Shown: piece after piece, positions 16,342 to 24,639 of the stretch | Numbering within the stretch: position 1 is the first letter of the stretch | How the letters are laid out: every line of letters begins with the position of its first letter | From: Caballeronia sp. SBC1 | Lineage (GTDB): Bacteria; Pseudomonadota; Gammaproteobacteria; Burkholderiales; Burkholderiaceae | DNA: 64,000 nucleotides | Assembly: GCF_011493005.1 (NCBI RefSeq) | Contig: NZ_CP049158.1 | Coordinates: 682,001 to 746,000, forward strand | Direction: 5' to 3' | Notes under the pieces: model-generated | Told to the model about the DNA's origin: nothing | Seen by the model: only the letters and a program-made list of their open reading frames with translations | Databases searched by the model: none | Made by a program: the position numbers and the translations under genes

Positions 16342-16557
16342 ATGCCAATCGTACAGATATCACTCGTTGAAGGACGCGACGACGCGACCGTAAAGGCTTG
16401 CATCAAGGCGGTCGCACGCACGATCCACGAGACGCTCGGCGCACCGCTCGCCTCTATCCGGGTCGTTGCGACGGTCGTGCCTGCAACGCATTGGGCCGTC
16501 GGCGATCAGACCAAGGACGAGATCGCCGCAGCCGCTCAACAGCAGGAGGCGAAATGA
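16342..16557 (+). CDS. 4-oxalocrotonate tautomerase family protein
   Basis: This is a 71-residue protein starting MPIVQISLVEGRD. Pro2 becomes the N-terminal catalytic proline after Met removal, and an Arg sits at position 12 as in 4-OT. The enzyme interconverts 2-hydroxymuconate and 4-oxalocrotonate. AGGGGAG lies before the ATG. Its stop overlaps the start of the next gene (ATGA at 16554-16557), showing translational coupling. The size is typical of the small 4-OT subgroup, slightly extended at the C-terminus. Confidence 0.93.
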   Translation: MPIVQISLVEGRDDATVKACIKAVARTIHETLGAPLASIRVVATVVPATHWAVGDQTKDEIAAAAQQQEAK

Positions 16558-17357
16558 CACCTCAGCTCATTGAGCAAGCTGCGAATGCGTTGCTCGATGC
16601 CGCGCGAACGGGTCAATTCATCGCGCCGTTGAGAGAGACGTATGAGCAGCTCAGCATCGAGTCGGCGTACGCCGTGCAACGTTTTAACACCGACCGTCGG
16701 TTGAAGGAAGGGCGCCGGCTGGTAGGTTGCAAGATCGGGCTGACATCGGTCGCGGTGCAGAAGCAACTTGGCGTGGATCGTCCTGATTTCGGCATGCTCT
16801 TCGACGACATGGCCTACGGCGACGGCGAACCGATTCCTGCATCCATCCTCACGCAACCGAAGATTGAAGGCGAGGTGGCGTTTGTGATCGGCCGCGATAT
16901 TACTGTGTCGAATCCCGGTCCGCTCGATGTGCTGAACGCGATCGAGTACGCGCTGCCAGCGCTTGAAATCGTGGGGAGCCGGATCGCAAAGTGGGACATT
17001 CGCATTACCGACACCATCGCAGACAACGCATCGTCGTCGGCATTCGTGGTCGGCAACAGTCCGCGCAAGCTCTCTGAATTTGACTTGCGTTTGTGCGGCA
17101 TGGTGATCGAGCGGCGCGGCGAGCCGGTCTCAGTGGGTGCGGGCGCGGCCTGCCTGGGTAACCCAATCAACGCGGTCGTCTGGCTCGCGCGCACGATGGC
17201 CGGCTTAGGCACGCCGCTCAAGGCAGGGGACCTCGTGTTGTCCGGCGCGCTCGGTCCAATGGTCTCAGTCACGCCCGGCGACATCTTCGAAACCCGCATC
17301 AACGGACTCGGTTCCGTGCGGGCTGTATTTGAAAACGACTCGGGCGAGGCACGCTGA
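16554..17357 (+). CDS. 2-oxopent-4-enoate hydratase (MhpD/DmpE-like, FAH superfamily)
   Basis: This is a 267-residue protein of the hydratase/decarboxylase branch of the FAH superfamily. Typical segments are LVGCKIGLTS near residue 60, KIEGEVAFVIGRD with metal-binding Glu residues near residue 105, and DTIADNASSSAFVVG near residue 160. It adds water to 2-hydroxypenta-2,4-dienoate, giving 4-hydroxy-2-oxovalerate. It overlaps both neighbours by four bases, and in meta-cleavage pathways this enzyme forms a complex with the 4-oxalocrotonate decarboxylase encoded next. The aldolase and acetaldehyde dehydrogenase that normally follow are not in the window. Confidence 0.88.
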   Translation: MTPQLIEQAANALLDAARTGQFIAPLRETYEQLSIESAYAVQRFNTDRRLKEGRRLVGCKIGLTSVAVQKQLGVDRPDFGMLFDDMAYGDGEPIPASILTQPKIEGEVAFVIGRDITVSNPGPLDVLNAIEYALPALEIVGSRIAKWDIRITDTIADNASSSAFVVGNSPRKLSEFDLRLCGMVIERRGEPVSVGAGAACLGNPINAVVWLARTMAGLGTPLKAGDLVLSGALGPMVSVTPGDIFETRINGLGSVRAVFENDSGEAR

Positions 17358-18124
17358 TGAACAACATTCTCGATTACGCGACCCTCCTCGACGACGCTGC
17401 GCGCTACGCCAACGAAGTCGCCCAGTTCGATGCGGAAGGCCGCTTGTCGCTAGACGATGCGTACGCCATTCAATCAGCCTCCATTGCACGCCGGGTGATG
17501 CGCGGCGAGCATCGCGCCGGCGTAAAGATGGGCTTCACGAGCCGCGCAAAGATGATCCAGATGGGACTGTCGGATGTGATCTGGGGTCGCCTGACGGCAG
17601 GCATGCAGATCGAAGAGGGCATGGCTGTCGACTTCTCGCGCTTCGTGCATCCGCGCGTTGAGCCGGAGATCGCGTTCGTGCTCAAGCGCCCGTTATCCGG
17701 CAATGTCACCGGTCCCGAAGCGCTCGCGGCGGTGGAAGCCATTGCGCCGGCGCTGGAGATCATCGATTCGCGCTACAAGGACTTCAAGTTCACGCTTCCT
17801 GAAGTGATTGCTGACAACGCTTCGTCGAGCGGCTTCGTGATCGGGCCGTGGTGCAGTCCGCAAATCGATTTCTCCAACCTGGGGCTGACCCTGAACATCG
17901 ATGGACGCGTGGTGCAGGTCGGCTCGACCGCGGCCTTGCTTGGCCATCCGTTGCGCTCACTGGTCGCGGCCGCGCGCCTGTCCGCGCTCGCGGGCGAGCC
18001 CTTGCAGGCCGGCTGGATCGTCATGGCAGGGGGCGCAACGCCCGCCGAATGGATCAAGCCGGGCCAATACATCTCTGTCGAGATGGAACGCCTTGGGAGC
18101 GCCGGCTTTCATGTGAAGGGCTAA
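17357..18124 (+). CDS. 4-oxalocrotonate decarboxylase (DmpH/XylI-like)
   Basis: This is a 255-residue paralogue of the preceding hydratase. It has HRAGVKMGFTSRAKM, VEPEIAFVLKRPL with the metal-site Glu pair, and EVIADNASSSGFVIG. It removes CO2 from 4-oxalocrotonate to give 2-hydroxypenta-2,4-dienoate. The start overlaps the hydratase stop (ATGA). Assignment of decarboxylase to this gene and hydratase to the previous one rests on overall resemblance; the two could be swapped. Confidence 0.87.
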   Translation: MNNILDYATLLDDAARYANEVAQFDAEGRLSLDDAYAIQSASIARRVMRGEHRAGVKMGFTSRAKMIQMGLSDVIWGRLTAGMQIEEGMAVDFSRFVHPRVEPEIAFVLKRPLSGNVTGPEALAAVEAIAPALEIIDSRYKDFKFTLPEVIADNASSSGFVIGPWCSPQIDFSNLGLTLNIDGRVVQVGSTAALLGHPLRSLVAAARLSALAGEPLQAGWIVMAGGATPAEWIKPGQYISVEMERLGSAGFHVKG

Positions 18125-18747
18125 GCAAGACGGCAACGCTGAAACCGGCAGGTCTCCAACATTAGCGCGGTGAATCCTCAGCTGATTCACTATGCGCAGT
18201 TTTACGATGCATTGGCGATAGTCCCGGCAACAACAGAGGCAATCTCGGACGAGGCTCGTTTCGATCGTTGTCTGCCGGCGAGGGTAGCCTGCCGTTGCAG
18301 GCGTCCGTGGCAGCGCTGCCGCAGGCCGTGCCCCTGAGTCTTGAAGTGCCGAACCGACAGATCGCTTCATCCGTCGACCTGGACGAGCGTTTGCGCAGGA
18401 CCTTGGCGGCCGCGAAACAGGTCGTTCACGACTAGGAGGAACGGGGCTCACGCCTTAGTGCAAACCCGAATAATGCGCGATTATCGGACACTCGCGTTCG
18501 ATAATCAATTTCTTTCAAGCGCAAAACATTGCTCGCGATCGCACATGACTTTATTGTGTGGACGTGCTGATCCAATACCTCAAGCGGCACATTCAGTCAG
18601 TACCGAGCCTTATTTTCAAGCCAGATAGTTTCCTTTAGTACCAGAACTTTCCAGCCGTCATCGCGAAGCAGCATTATAGGTTAGGAAAGCTTAATAAAAT
18701 ACCTGCAGCATTGAGCCCAACCGATAGAATTAAAGGAGGAGACGGAG
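18125..18747. other. Intergenic region upstream of the porin, with IclR-type sites
   Basis: Some 620 bases without a credible gene. The right half contains GCGCGATTATCGG (18475-18487) and GCGTTCGATAATCA (18494-18507), matching the sites upstream of the IclR gene and the MHS permease. A strong ribosome-binding site (AAAGGAGGAGA) for the porin lies at the end. Confidence 0.6.
18475..18507. promoter_or_regulatory. Paired IclR-type operator upstream of the porin
   Basis: Two half-sites, GCGCGATTATCGG and GCGTTCGATAATCA, are spaced as in the site at 7589-7622. This suggests that the porin belongs to the same regulon as the quinate/shikimate genes. Confidence 0.6.
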
Positions 18748-19959
18748 ATGAAGCAATCAAAACAGGCGGGAGCCGCGGTCGTCATCACGGTGGCAATGGC
18801 GACGTCCGCGCATGCGCAAAACAGCGTGACGCTGTACGGTATTGTCGATAATTCGATGACTTACCAAAGCAGCCAGACAACCCTGGGTTCCACCAAGGGC
18901 GGAAGCTCCAACATCAAGATGTCGTCGGGCGTATGGGCGGGCAGCCGCTTCGGCCTGAAGGGCGCCGAGGACCTCGGCGGTGGCACCAAGACTATCTTTC
19001 AACTCGAGTCAGGGTTTAATAGCACCAGCGGCGCACAGCAATACACCAATGCCGAATTCGGCCGGCAGGCATGGGTGGGTGTAACGAATCCCACATACGG
19101 CACGTTCACGGCCGGACGCCAGTACACGTCCTACTACTCGCTGCTTTCGCCGTATAGCCCGACCAACTGGCTGACCGGATTCTACGGCGCGCACCCGGGC
19201 GACCTCGACGAACTGGACACCATCTACCGCGCGAACAACTCGCTGGTCTATACGTCACCCAAGCTCTACGGATTCACGTTCAGCGGCTCGTATGCGTTCG
19301 CGGGCGTGCCGGGCAGCGTGAACCAGGGTTCGACATGGAGTGGTGCGGTCCAGTACGCCAACGGCCCGTTCGGGATTGCGGCAGCCATTACGCGCATCAA
19401 TAACTCGACCCCGGGCGGCGGCGCGTACGGCACGGATTCGACCACGAATTCGAACGGGCAGTCAGGTGTCTCGGCGGTGACGAACGGCTACCAGACGGCG
19501 CAGGCGCAACAGCGGATCGCCGTTGGTACGGGCTATACATTCAACAGCGCATGGGACGTGTCGGCGGTATATTCGAACGTGCAATACATTCCCGGTATTC
19601 ATTCGCTGTTCCGCGATACCGCGATCTTCAACACGGCCGGCGCCGTGCTTCACTGGCATGCGGCGACCTCCCTCGATCTGGGGACCGGGTACAGCTACAC
19701 CCGTGCGACGAAAGCGAACGGTATAAACAGCGTCGCTCAATATCACCAGTTCAACTTGTCAGAGTATTACGCGCTATCAAAACGGACCGGCCTGTACGCG
19801 CTGCAGGCGTACCAGCGCGCGAAGGGCCAGACACTGGGAACGCCGGGCGCGTCCAGCATCATCAATGCAACGGCTACGTTGGGCGATGGGTTCCAGTCAG
19901 CGCCGTCTTCGTCACCAAGCCAGTTCGCGGCAGGCGTGGGTATCATTCACCGGTTCTAA
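18748..19959 (+). CDS. Gram-negative porin (OmpC-like, betaproteobacterial type)
   Basis: This is a 403-residue outer membrane protein. A signal peptide (residues 1-23, cut after SAHA) is followed by QNSVTLYGIVDNSMTY, the standard first strand of Burkholderia trimeric porins. The PNGPFG-like loop segment and the final strand ending in GIIHRF (C-terminal Phe) support beta-barrel assembly. IclR-type sites upstream suggest expression with the aromatic acid genes, so it may be the entry pore for quinate or shikimate. The 238-base gap downstream holds only the promoter region of the next permease. Confidence 0.95.
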   Translation: MKQSKQAGAAVVITVAMATSAHAQNSVTLYGIVDNSMTYQSSQTTLGSTKGGSSNIKMSSGVWAGSRFGLKGAEDLGGGTKTIFQLESGFNSTSGAQQYTNAEFGRQAWVGVTNPTYGTFTAGRQYTSYYSLLSPYSPTNWLTGFYGAHPGDLDELDTIYRANNSLVYTSPKLYGFTFSGSYAFAGVPGSVNQGSTWSGAVQYANGPFGIAAAITRINNSTPGGGAYGTDSTTNSNGQSGVSAVTNGYQTAQAQQRIAVGTGYTFNSAWDVSAVYSNVQYIPGIHSLFRDTAIFNTAGAVLHWHAATSLDLGTGYSYTRATKANGINSVAQYHQFNLSEYYALSKRTGLYALQAYQRAKGQTLGTPGASSIINATATLGDGFQSAPSSSPSQFAAGVGIIHRF

Positions 19960-20197
19960 TGAACGCTCGCTGTTATCGCTGTTGGTTCTCTGTCGGTCCG
20001 CCGTTTGCTTAGCTGTTTGCTTTTTACTTACTAGTCACGCGCATCGGCGGCTCGGGGAATACCCGGGCTGCCGCGGAAAAATTCAGTGTCGTGCCTGGTT
20101 ATCCGCCAGGATCGTTATTCAAATAACATCGCTCGCGAACCACCGAACTACATTTCGCAGAGTGGGAATATCATTACTTTGAGTCAGGAGACGCCTC

Positions 20198-21520
20198 ATG
20201 CAAGACGTTCATAATTCCCCGGCCGTGCATGCCGGCGCTGCGGTCCGCACGCGCTCGCGCACCCGCTTCGTGATCCTCGCGCTGCTCGCTGTGGGCACCA
20301 TGATCAACTACCTGGACCGCACGGTCCTGGGTATTGCGGCGCCGACGATGACCAAGGAACTCGGTATTGACGCGGCCGTGATGGGGGTCGTCTTCTCGGC
20401 GTTCTCATGGACCTACGCGCTCGCCCAGATACCGGGCGGCATCTTCCTCGATCGCTTCGGCAGCAAGGTCACGTACTTCCTCGCCTTGACGTTCTGGTCG
20501 CTCTTCACGTTGTTGCAAGGGTTCGCTGTCGGCCTCAAGTCATTGCTGCTGTTTCGCTTTGGCCTGGGCATCAGCGAGGCGCCCTGTTTTCCAGTCAACA
20601 GCCGCGTGGTCGCCACTTGGTTTCCGCAACATGAGCGCGCCCGTGCGACCGGGATCTATACGGTCGGCGAATACCTCGGCCTTGCGTGTTTCGCGCCTGC
20701 GCTGTTCTGGATCATGGGAAATTTCGGCTGGCGTGCGTTGTTCATCGCGGTCGGCGTTCTCGGCATTACGTTCGGGATCGTGTGGTGGCTCTTTTATCGC
20801 GAACCTCATGAATCGAAGACCGTTAATCAAGCCGAGCTCGACTACATTGCCGCAGGCGGTGGGCTTGAGCCTCCCGGCGGCCAGCAGACGCTGGCGTTTT
20901 CGTGGAGCAACGTGGGACAGTTGCTCAAGCGTCGCCAGATCGCGGGTGCATGCCTCGGCCAGTTCGCGGGCAACACCACGCTGGTCTTTTTCCTGACCTG
21001 GTTCCCGACGTACCTTGCAACCGAGCGCCATATGGGCTGGCTCAAGGTGGGATTCTTCGCCGTGATGCCGTTCCTTGCGGCGGCGGTCGGCGTGATGTTC
21101 GGCGGCTGGGTGTCCGACCTTCTGCTCAAGCGGACCGGCTCGGCCAACATCGCGCGCAAGCTGCCAATCATTGTCGGCTTGCTGGGCGCGTCCACCATCA
21201 TCTCGGCGAACTTCGTCAACAGCGACGCGATGGTCATCACTATCCTCTCCATCGCATTCTTCGGCCAGGGCATGGTCGGGCTCGGCTGGACGTTGATCTC
21301 GGACATCGCGCCGAAGAACCTGATGGGCCTGACGGGCGGCATCTTCAACTTTTGCGCGAACCTGGCGGGCATTGTGACGCCGCTGGTGATCGGCGTGATC
21401 GTGGCAAAGACCGGCTCGTTCTTTTATGCGCTCGCTTATGTCGGGGCGGCCGCGCTGGTGGGTGCGCTCTCGTATGTGTTTATTGTCGGCGATGTACGTC
21501 GCGTGGAATTGGCCGATTAG
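20198..21520 (+). CDS. MFS transporter, ACS family (GudP/GarP-like)
   Basis: This is a 440-residue, 12-helix permease. It has the ACS signature MINYLDRTVLGIAAP, QIPGGIFLDRFGSK after helix 2, and EAPCFPVNSRVVATWFP in helix 4-5, resembling glucarate/galactarate and hydroxy-acid importers. AGGAG sits 8 bases before the ATG. It heads a three-gene run with an SDH-like dehydrogenase and AroQ, so quinate, dehydroquinate or shikimate is the likely cargo. Confidence 0.93.
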   Translation: MQDVHNSPAVHAGAAVRTRSRTRFVILALLAVGTMINYLDRTVLGIAAPTMTKELGIDAAVMGVVFSAFSWTYALAQIPGGIFLDRFGSKVTYFLALTFWSLFTLLQGFAVGLKSLLLFRFGLGISEAPCFPVNSRVVATWFPQHERARATGIYTVGEYLGLACFAPALFWIMGNFGWRALFIAVGVLGITFGIVWWLFYREPHESKTVNQAELDYIAAGGGLEPPGGQQTLAFSWSNVGQLLKRRQIAGACLGQFAGNTTLVFFLTWFPTYLATERHMGWLKVGFFAVMPFLAAAVGVMFGGWVSDLLLKRTGSANIARKLPIIVGLLGASTIISANFVNSDAMVITILSIAFFGQGMVGLGWTLISDIAPKNLMGLTGGIFNFCANLAGIVTPLVIGVIVAKTGSFFYALAYVGAAALVGALSYVFIVGDVRRVELAD

Positions 21521-21571
21521 TTGACCGACTCGCTGGCGGAATGAGTACCGAATCTCTTGAGGCATGCAGCC

Positions 21572-22405
21572 ATGATTAGCGGAAAAACTACATTGATTGC
21601 CCACCTCGGTTATCCGACGGAGGGATTCAAGGCGCCCATGATTTACAACCCGTGGTTTGAGCAGAACGGCATCGATGCGGTGGTCATGCCGATGGGCGTG
21701 AAGCCGGACGACTATGCGAGCGTGCTGCAATCCCTGTTCCGGCTGACCAACATTCGCGGCGCGCTAGTGACCATGCCGCACAAGGTCACGACGACGAGCC
21801 TGGTCGATGAACTGACGCCTACCGCTCGCATTGCTGGCGCATGCAACGCCATTCTTCTGCGCCCGGACGGCACCCTCCTCGGCGATCAGTTCGACGGCGC
21901 GGGGTTCACGCGAGGCGTTGAACGCAAGGGCCGGCCGCTGAAGGGCGCGCGTGCGTTTGTGCTTGGCAGCGGCGGCGTGGGCTCGGCTATCGCAGCATCG
22001 CTGGCGGCAGCGGGCGTGGCGGGGCTGGCCCTCTTCGATACCAACACCGCTGCGGTCGAAGCCCTCGCTGATCGCTTGCGCAAGCACTATTCGCAGCTTG
22101 TGGTCACGACAGGTTCCAAAGACCCTGCTGGTTATGACGTGGTCGTTAATGCAACGCCGCTCGGAATGAACGAGGGTGACCCGCTGCCGTTCGACATCGA
22201 GCGCATTTCGCCTGGCACATTCGTTGGCGAGGTCGTCATGAAGTCCGAATACACACCGTTGCTGCGCGCGGCCAAAGAGAAGGGCTGTGCGGTGCAGGTG
22301 GGCACGGACATGCTCTTCGAAATGATTCCGGCCTACCTGGAGTTCTTTGGTTTCGGTGCGGCCACGCCCGAACAACTGCGCGCGGTTTCGCAGATCAAAT
22401 ATTGA
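21572..22405 (+). CDS. Second shikimate dehydrogenase-like protein (atypical)
   Basis: This is a 277-residue protein. The catalytic Lys71 lies in LVTMPHK, the acid in LGDQFDGAGFTRG, and the nucleotide loop in LGSGGVGSA near residue 130. As in the paralogue at 6665, the canonical N-terminal Ser-x-Ser motif is missing (LGYPTEGFKAPMIYN). I start at ATG 21572, which has TTGAGG upstream; a TTG at 21557 is in frame. It lies between an ACS permease and aroQ, 12 bases before the latter. The likely task is oxidation of a hydroaromatic acid feeding the dehydroquinate/dehydroshikimate pool. Confidence 0.9.
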   Translation: MISGKTTLIAHLGYPTEGFKAPMIYNPWFEQNGIDAVVMPMGVKPDDYASVLQSLFRLTNIRGALVTMPHKVTTTSLVDELTPTARIAGACNAILLRPDGTLLGDQFDGAGFTRGVERKGRPLKGARAFVLGSGGVGSAIAASLAAAGVAGLALFDTNTAAVEALADRLRKHYSQLVVTTGSKDPAGYDVVVNATPLGMNEGDPLPFDIERISPGTFVGEVVMKSEYTPLLRAAKEKGCAVQVGTDMLFEMIPAYLEFFGFGAATPEQLRAVSQIKY

Positions 22406-22417
22406 AGAGGTGATGTC

Positions 22418-22873
22418 ATGAAGAAGGTGCTCGTTCTCAACGGACCCAACCTGAACCTGCTAGGCCAGCGCGAACCCGCGCAGTATGGGTCCGACACGCT
22501 CGCCACGGTCGAGGCACTTTGCAGGGAAGCCGGCGAGCGGCTCGGCGTGGAGGTGGAGTGCCGTCAGTCGAATCACGAAGGTGTGCTGATTGACTGGATC
22601 CACGAGGCGGGTCGCGAGATAGCGGCGGGTAATATGCTGGGCGTCGTGATGAACCCCGGCGCCTTCACGCACACCTCGATCGCCTTGCACGATGCCATCA
22701 AGGGCGCAAGCGTCACGCTGATCGAGCTGCATATTTCCAACGTCCACGCGCGGGAATCGTTTCGTCACCACTCGTATATTTCGCCCGCAGCGCGCGGGAT
22801 CATCGTCGGGTTGGGCATCAAGGGTTATGCCTTTGCCATCGATGCGTTGGTGCAGGTGTCTCAGGCCAAGTAA
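22418..22873 (+). CDS. aroQ: 3-dehydroquinate dehydratase, type II
   Basis: This is a 151-residue protein of standard type II length. [14 protein letters not shown] carries the family signature and [13 protein letters not shown] follows. The Asn and His of the active site are in [10 protein letters not shown] and [11 protein letters not shown]. It interconverts 3-dehydroquinate and 3-dehydroshikimate as a dodecamer. GAAGAGGTGATGTC precedes the ATG. Position after a permease and an SDH-like gene argues for a catabolic role, feeding QuiC. An intrinsic terminator follows at 22961. Confidence 0.96.
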   Translation: MKKVLVLNGPNLNLLGQREPAQYGSDTLATVEALCREAGERLGVEVECRQSNHEGVLIDWIHEAGREIAAGNMLGVVMNPGAFTHTSIALHDAIKGASVTLIELHISNVHARESFRHHSYISPAARGIIVGLGIKGYAFAIDALVQVSQAK

Positions 22874-22960
22874 GCGCCAAGTAAGCGAGTGGAGTTTGTG
22901 GCAAGTCCACGCCACACTCACACATTTCCCCGCGCTTCTCAGCGCTTCGGTTGACCAATC

Positions 22961-23000
22961 AGGCCCTTCCATTTGCACTGCGCAAACGAAGGGCCTTTTC
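22961..23000 (+). terminator. Rho-independent terminator after aroQ
   Basis: The stem AGGCCCTTC (22961-22969) pairs with GAAGGGCCT (22988-22996), with an inner TTTGC/GCAAA extension, and is followed by TTTTCG. It ends the permease-SDH-aroQ unit. Confidence 0.88.
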
Positions 23001-23073
23001 GTCTGATATTTCATTCTGATAGCAATCCTGGCGCGCCCCCGACGATGACTGTGTTCCGCCTTGTTAGTCCTGG

Positions 23074-23571
23074 CTATCCGTTCACGCGGCGTGCGAAGAA
23101 ATCGGCTTTGAGGCGCCATGTCTGCCCTTGATCCAGCGATTGTTCGCCAGTCCACCGGAACGAAACGGGCGTGATTTCCTTGAAGCTCCAGCGTACGGCG
23201 TTACCGGCGCTATCGTGACCGTCCTGCACTATGTCATTCCCGCAAAGACGGCCCAACTGCCGCGAATAATACTGGCGAAACGGGTCACTCCAGACAATGT
23301 GCCAGGCGTCAAGCGCAGGGTCGTAGACGCGCAGGGTGGAGCCGTGGAAGACGCCGGGAAGAATCCATACGTCCTGGATCGCGCGCCCTTCGAGCACCCA
23401 GCCGACATGAATATCGCCGTGGCCGGTTTGCGGCTTGCCGTCGTCGTCATAGACAATGGTGTCCATCTCCCATCGGCCGATCAACCACCCGTAGAGTTTC
23501 ATTTTGTCGGCCCGGTCGGCAGCGGGCTCATTAGTATGAAGAGCGGCAATCAAGTGTTGCGATGTCGACAT
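23074..23571 (-). CDS. DUF1579-like conserved hypothetical protein
   Basis: This is a 165-residue soluble protein with WLIGRWEMDTIVYDDDGK, a wide beta-structure region with GWVLEGRAIQDVW, and FRWTGEQSLDQGQTW. These resemble small lipocalin-like proteins of the DUF1579 type. ATG 23571 is preceded by GGAG at 8 bases; an upstream in-frame start at 23604 has no support. No enzymatic motif is evident. It is divergent from the AraC regulator at 23659, which may control it. Confidence 0.75.
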   Translation of the reverse strand: MSTSQHLIAALHTNEPAADRADKMKLYGWLIGRWEMDTIVYDDDGKPQTGHGDIHVGWVLEGRAIQDVWILPGVFHGSTLRVYDPALDAWHIVWSDPFRQYYSRQLGRLCGNDIVQDGHDSAGNAVRWSFKEITPVSFRWTGEQSLDQGQTWRLKADFFARRVNG

Positions 23572-23658
23572 GACAGGCACTCCGTGAAGGAAAAGGATTT
23601 CCATATCCTAGTGAACGGCAGGTTGCCCGGCTTGGGGAAAATTGCTATATCTTGGCTT

Positions 23659-24507
23659 ATGGCTCCAGTCTCTCAACTCCTCGCATCAGGCAGCGGGTGG
23701 CGCGTCCACGACGTGCTCTGCACCGCCAGTCCGCACGACCGGCCTTTCGAAGAACAGCACGAGTTCCTGTGCATTGCTGCGGTGACGTCGGGTACGTTCC
23801 GTTATCGCTCAACGCAGGGATCGGCCACGCTTGCGCCAGGCGCTGTGTTGCTCGGCAATGAACGGCATTGTTTTGAATGCAGCCACGAGCACAGCGCCGG
23901 GGACCGCTGCCTTTCTTTTCATTTCGAACCCGAATTCTTCGAGCAAATAGTAGCTGCCGTGCCGGATGCGCGGCGCATTTCATTCGATGTTCCCAATTTG
24001 CCGCCGCTGCCCGCGTTGATACCCATTGTTGCCGCGGCGCAAGCCGCTCGTGAGAACGGCGATCGTGCCGCGCTTGAGGAATTGGCGGTATGCCTGGCCG
24101 GCACGGTCTCGGTTGCATTAGCGGGCGTCAGGCGGCACACGCGTCTGCCGAGCCCACGCGATGAACTACGGGTAGCCGCAGCCTTGCGCCGGATCGAGCA
24201 GGAATCGCACCAGCCGCTTCTGTTGGCGGATCTCGCACGTGACGCGGCGACCAGTCCCTACCACTTTCTGCGTCTGTTCCTGCAGGTCGTGGGCGTGACA
24301 CCTCACCAATACCTGATGCGTACACGATTGCACGAGGCAGCCTTACGCCTGCGCCGATCCAGCGAAAGCATTGTGACGGTAGCGCTGGAAACCGGCTTCA
24401 ACGACCTATCAACATTCAATGGTCACTTCCGGCGAATCATGGGCATGAGCCCGAGCGTTTATCGTCGGTTGAATTGCCAGGACGAGCCGTATTCACGGGA
24501 CGCCTGA
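23659..24507 (+). CDS. AraC-family transcriptional regulator
   Basis: This is a 282-residue protein. A cupin-like N-terminal sensor (residues 1-150, with FEEQHEFLCIAAVTSGTF) is joined to a C-terminal double helix-turn-helix (residues 185-275: LLADLARDAATSPYHFLRLF, then ESIVTVALETGFNDLSTFNGHFRRIMGMSPSVYRR). The frame extends far upstream, but those residues are antisense to the divergent DUF1579-like gene. The PQQ-dehydrogenase operon lies 130 bases downstream on the same strand and is a possible target. Confidence 0.9.
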   Translation: MAPVSQLLASGSGWRVHDVLCTASPHDRPFEEQHEFLCIAAVTSGTFRYRSTQGSATLAPGAVLLGNERHCFECSHEHSAGDRCLSFHFEPEFFEQIVAAVPDARRISFDVPNLPPLPALIPIVAAAQAARENGDRAALEELAVCLAGTVSVALAGVRRHTRLPSPRDELRVAAALRRIEQESHQPLLLADLARDAATSPYHFLRLFLQVVGVTPHQYLMRTRLHEAALRLRRSSESIVTVALETGFNDLSTFNGHFRRIMGMSPSVYRRLNCQDEPYSRDA

Positions 24508-24639
24508 AGGCGGGTTTTCTCGGCTCGAAAACGCATTCATAAAACATGGCAAACGCATTTATCGTGGCCTATTCTAAAAAATGCGGATGACTGATTAATT
24601 AGTGCGCCGCACAACAAAAAGAACTATCGGGAGACACTC

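Noticed and set aside
20540..21730. 396-residue minus-strand open frame
   Set aside because: Antisense to the ACS permease; the translated sequence is Arg/His-rich and matches no family pattern.
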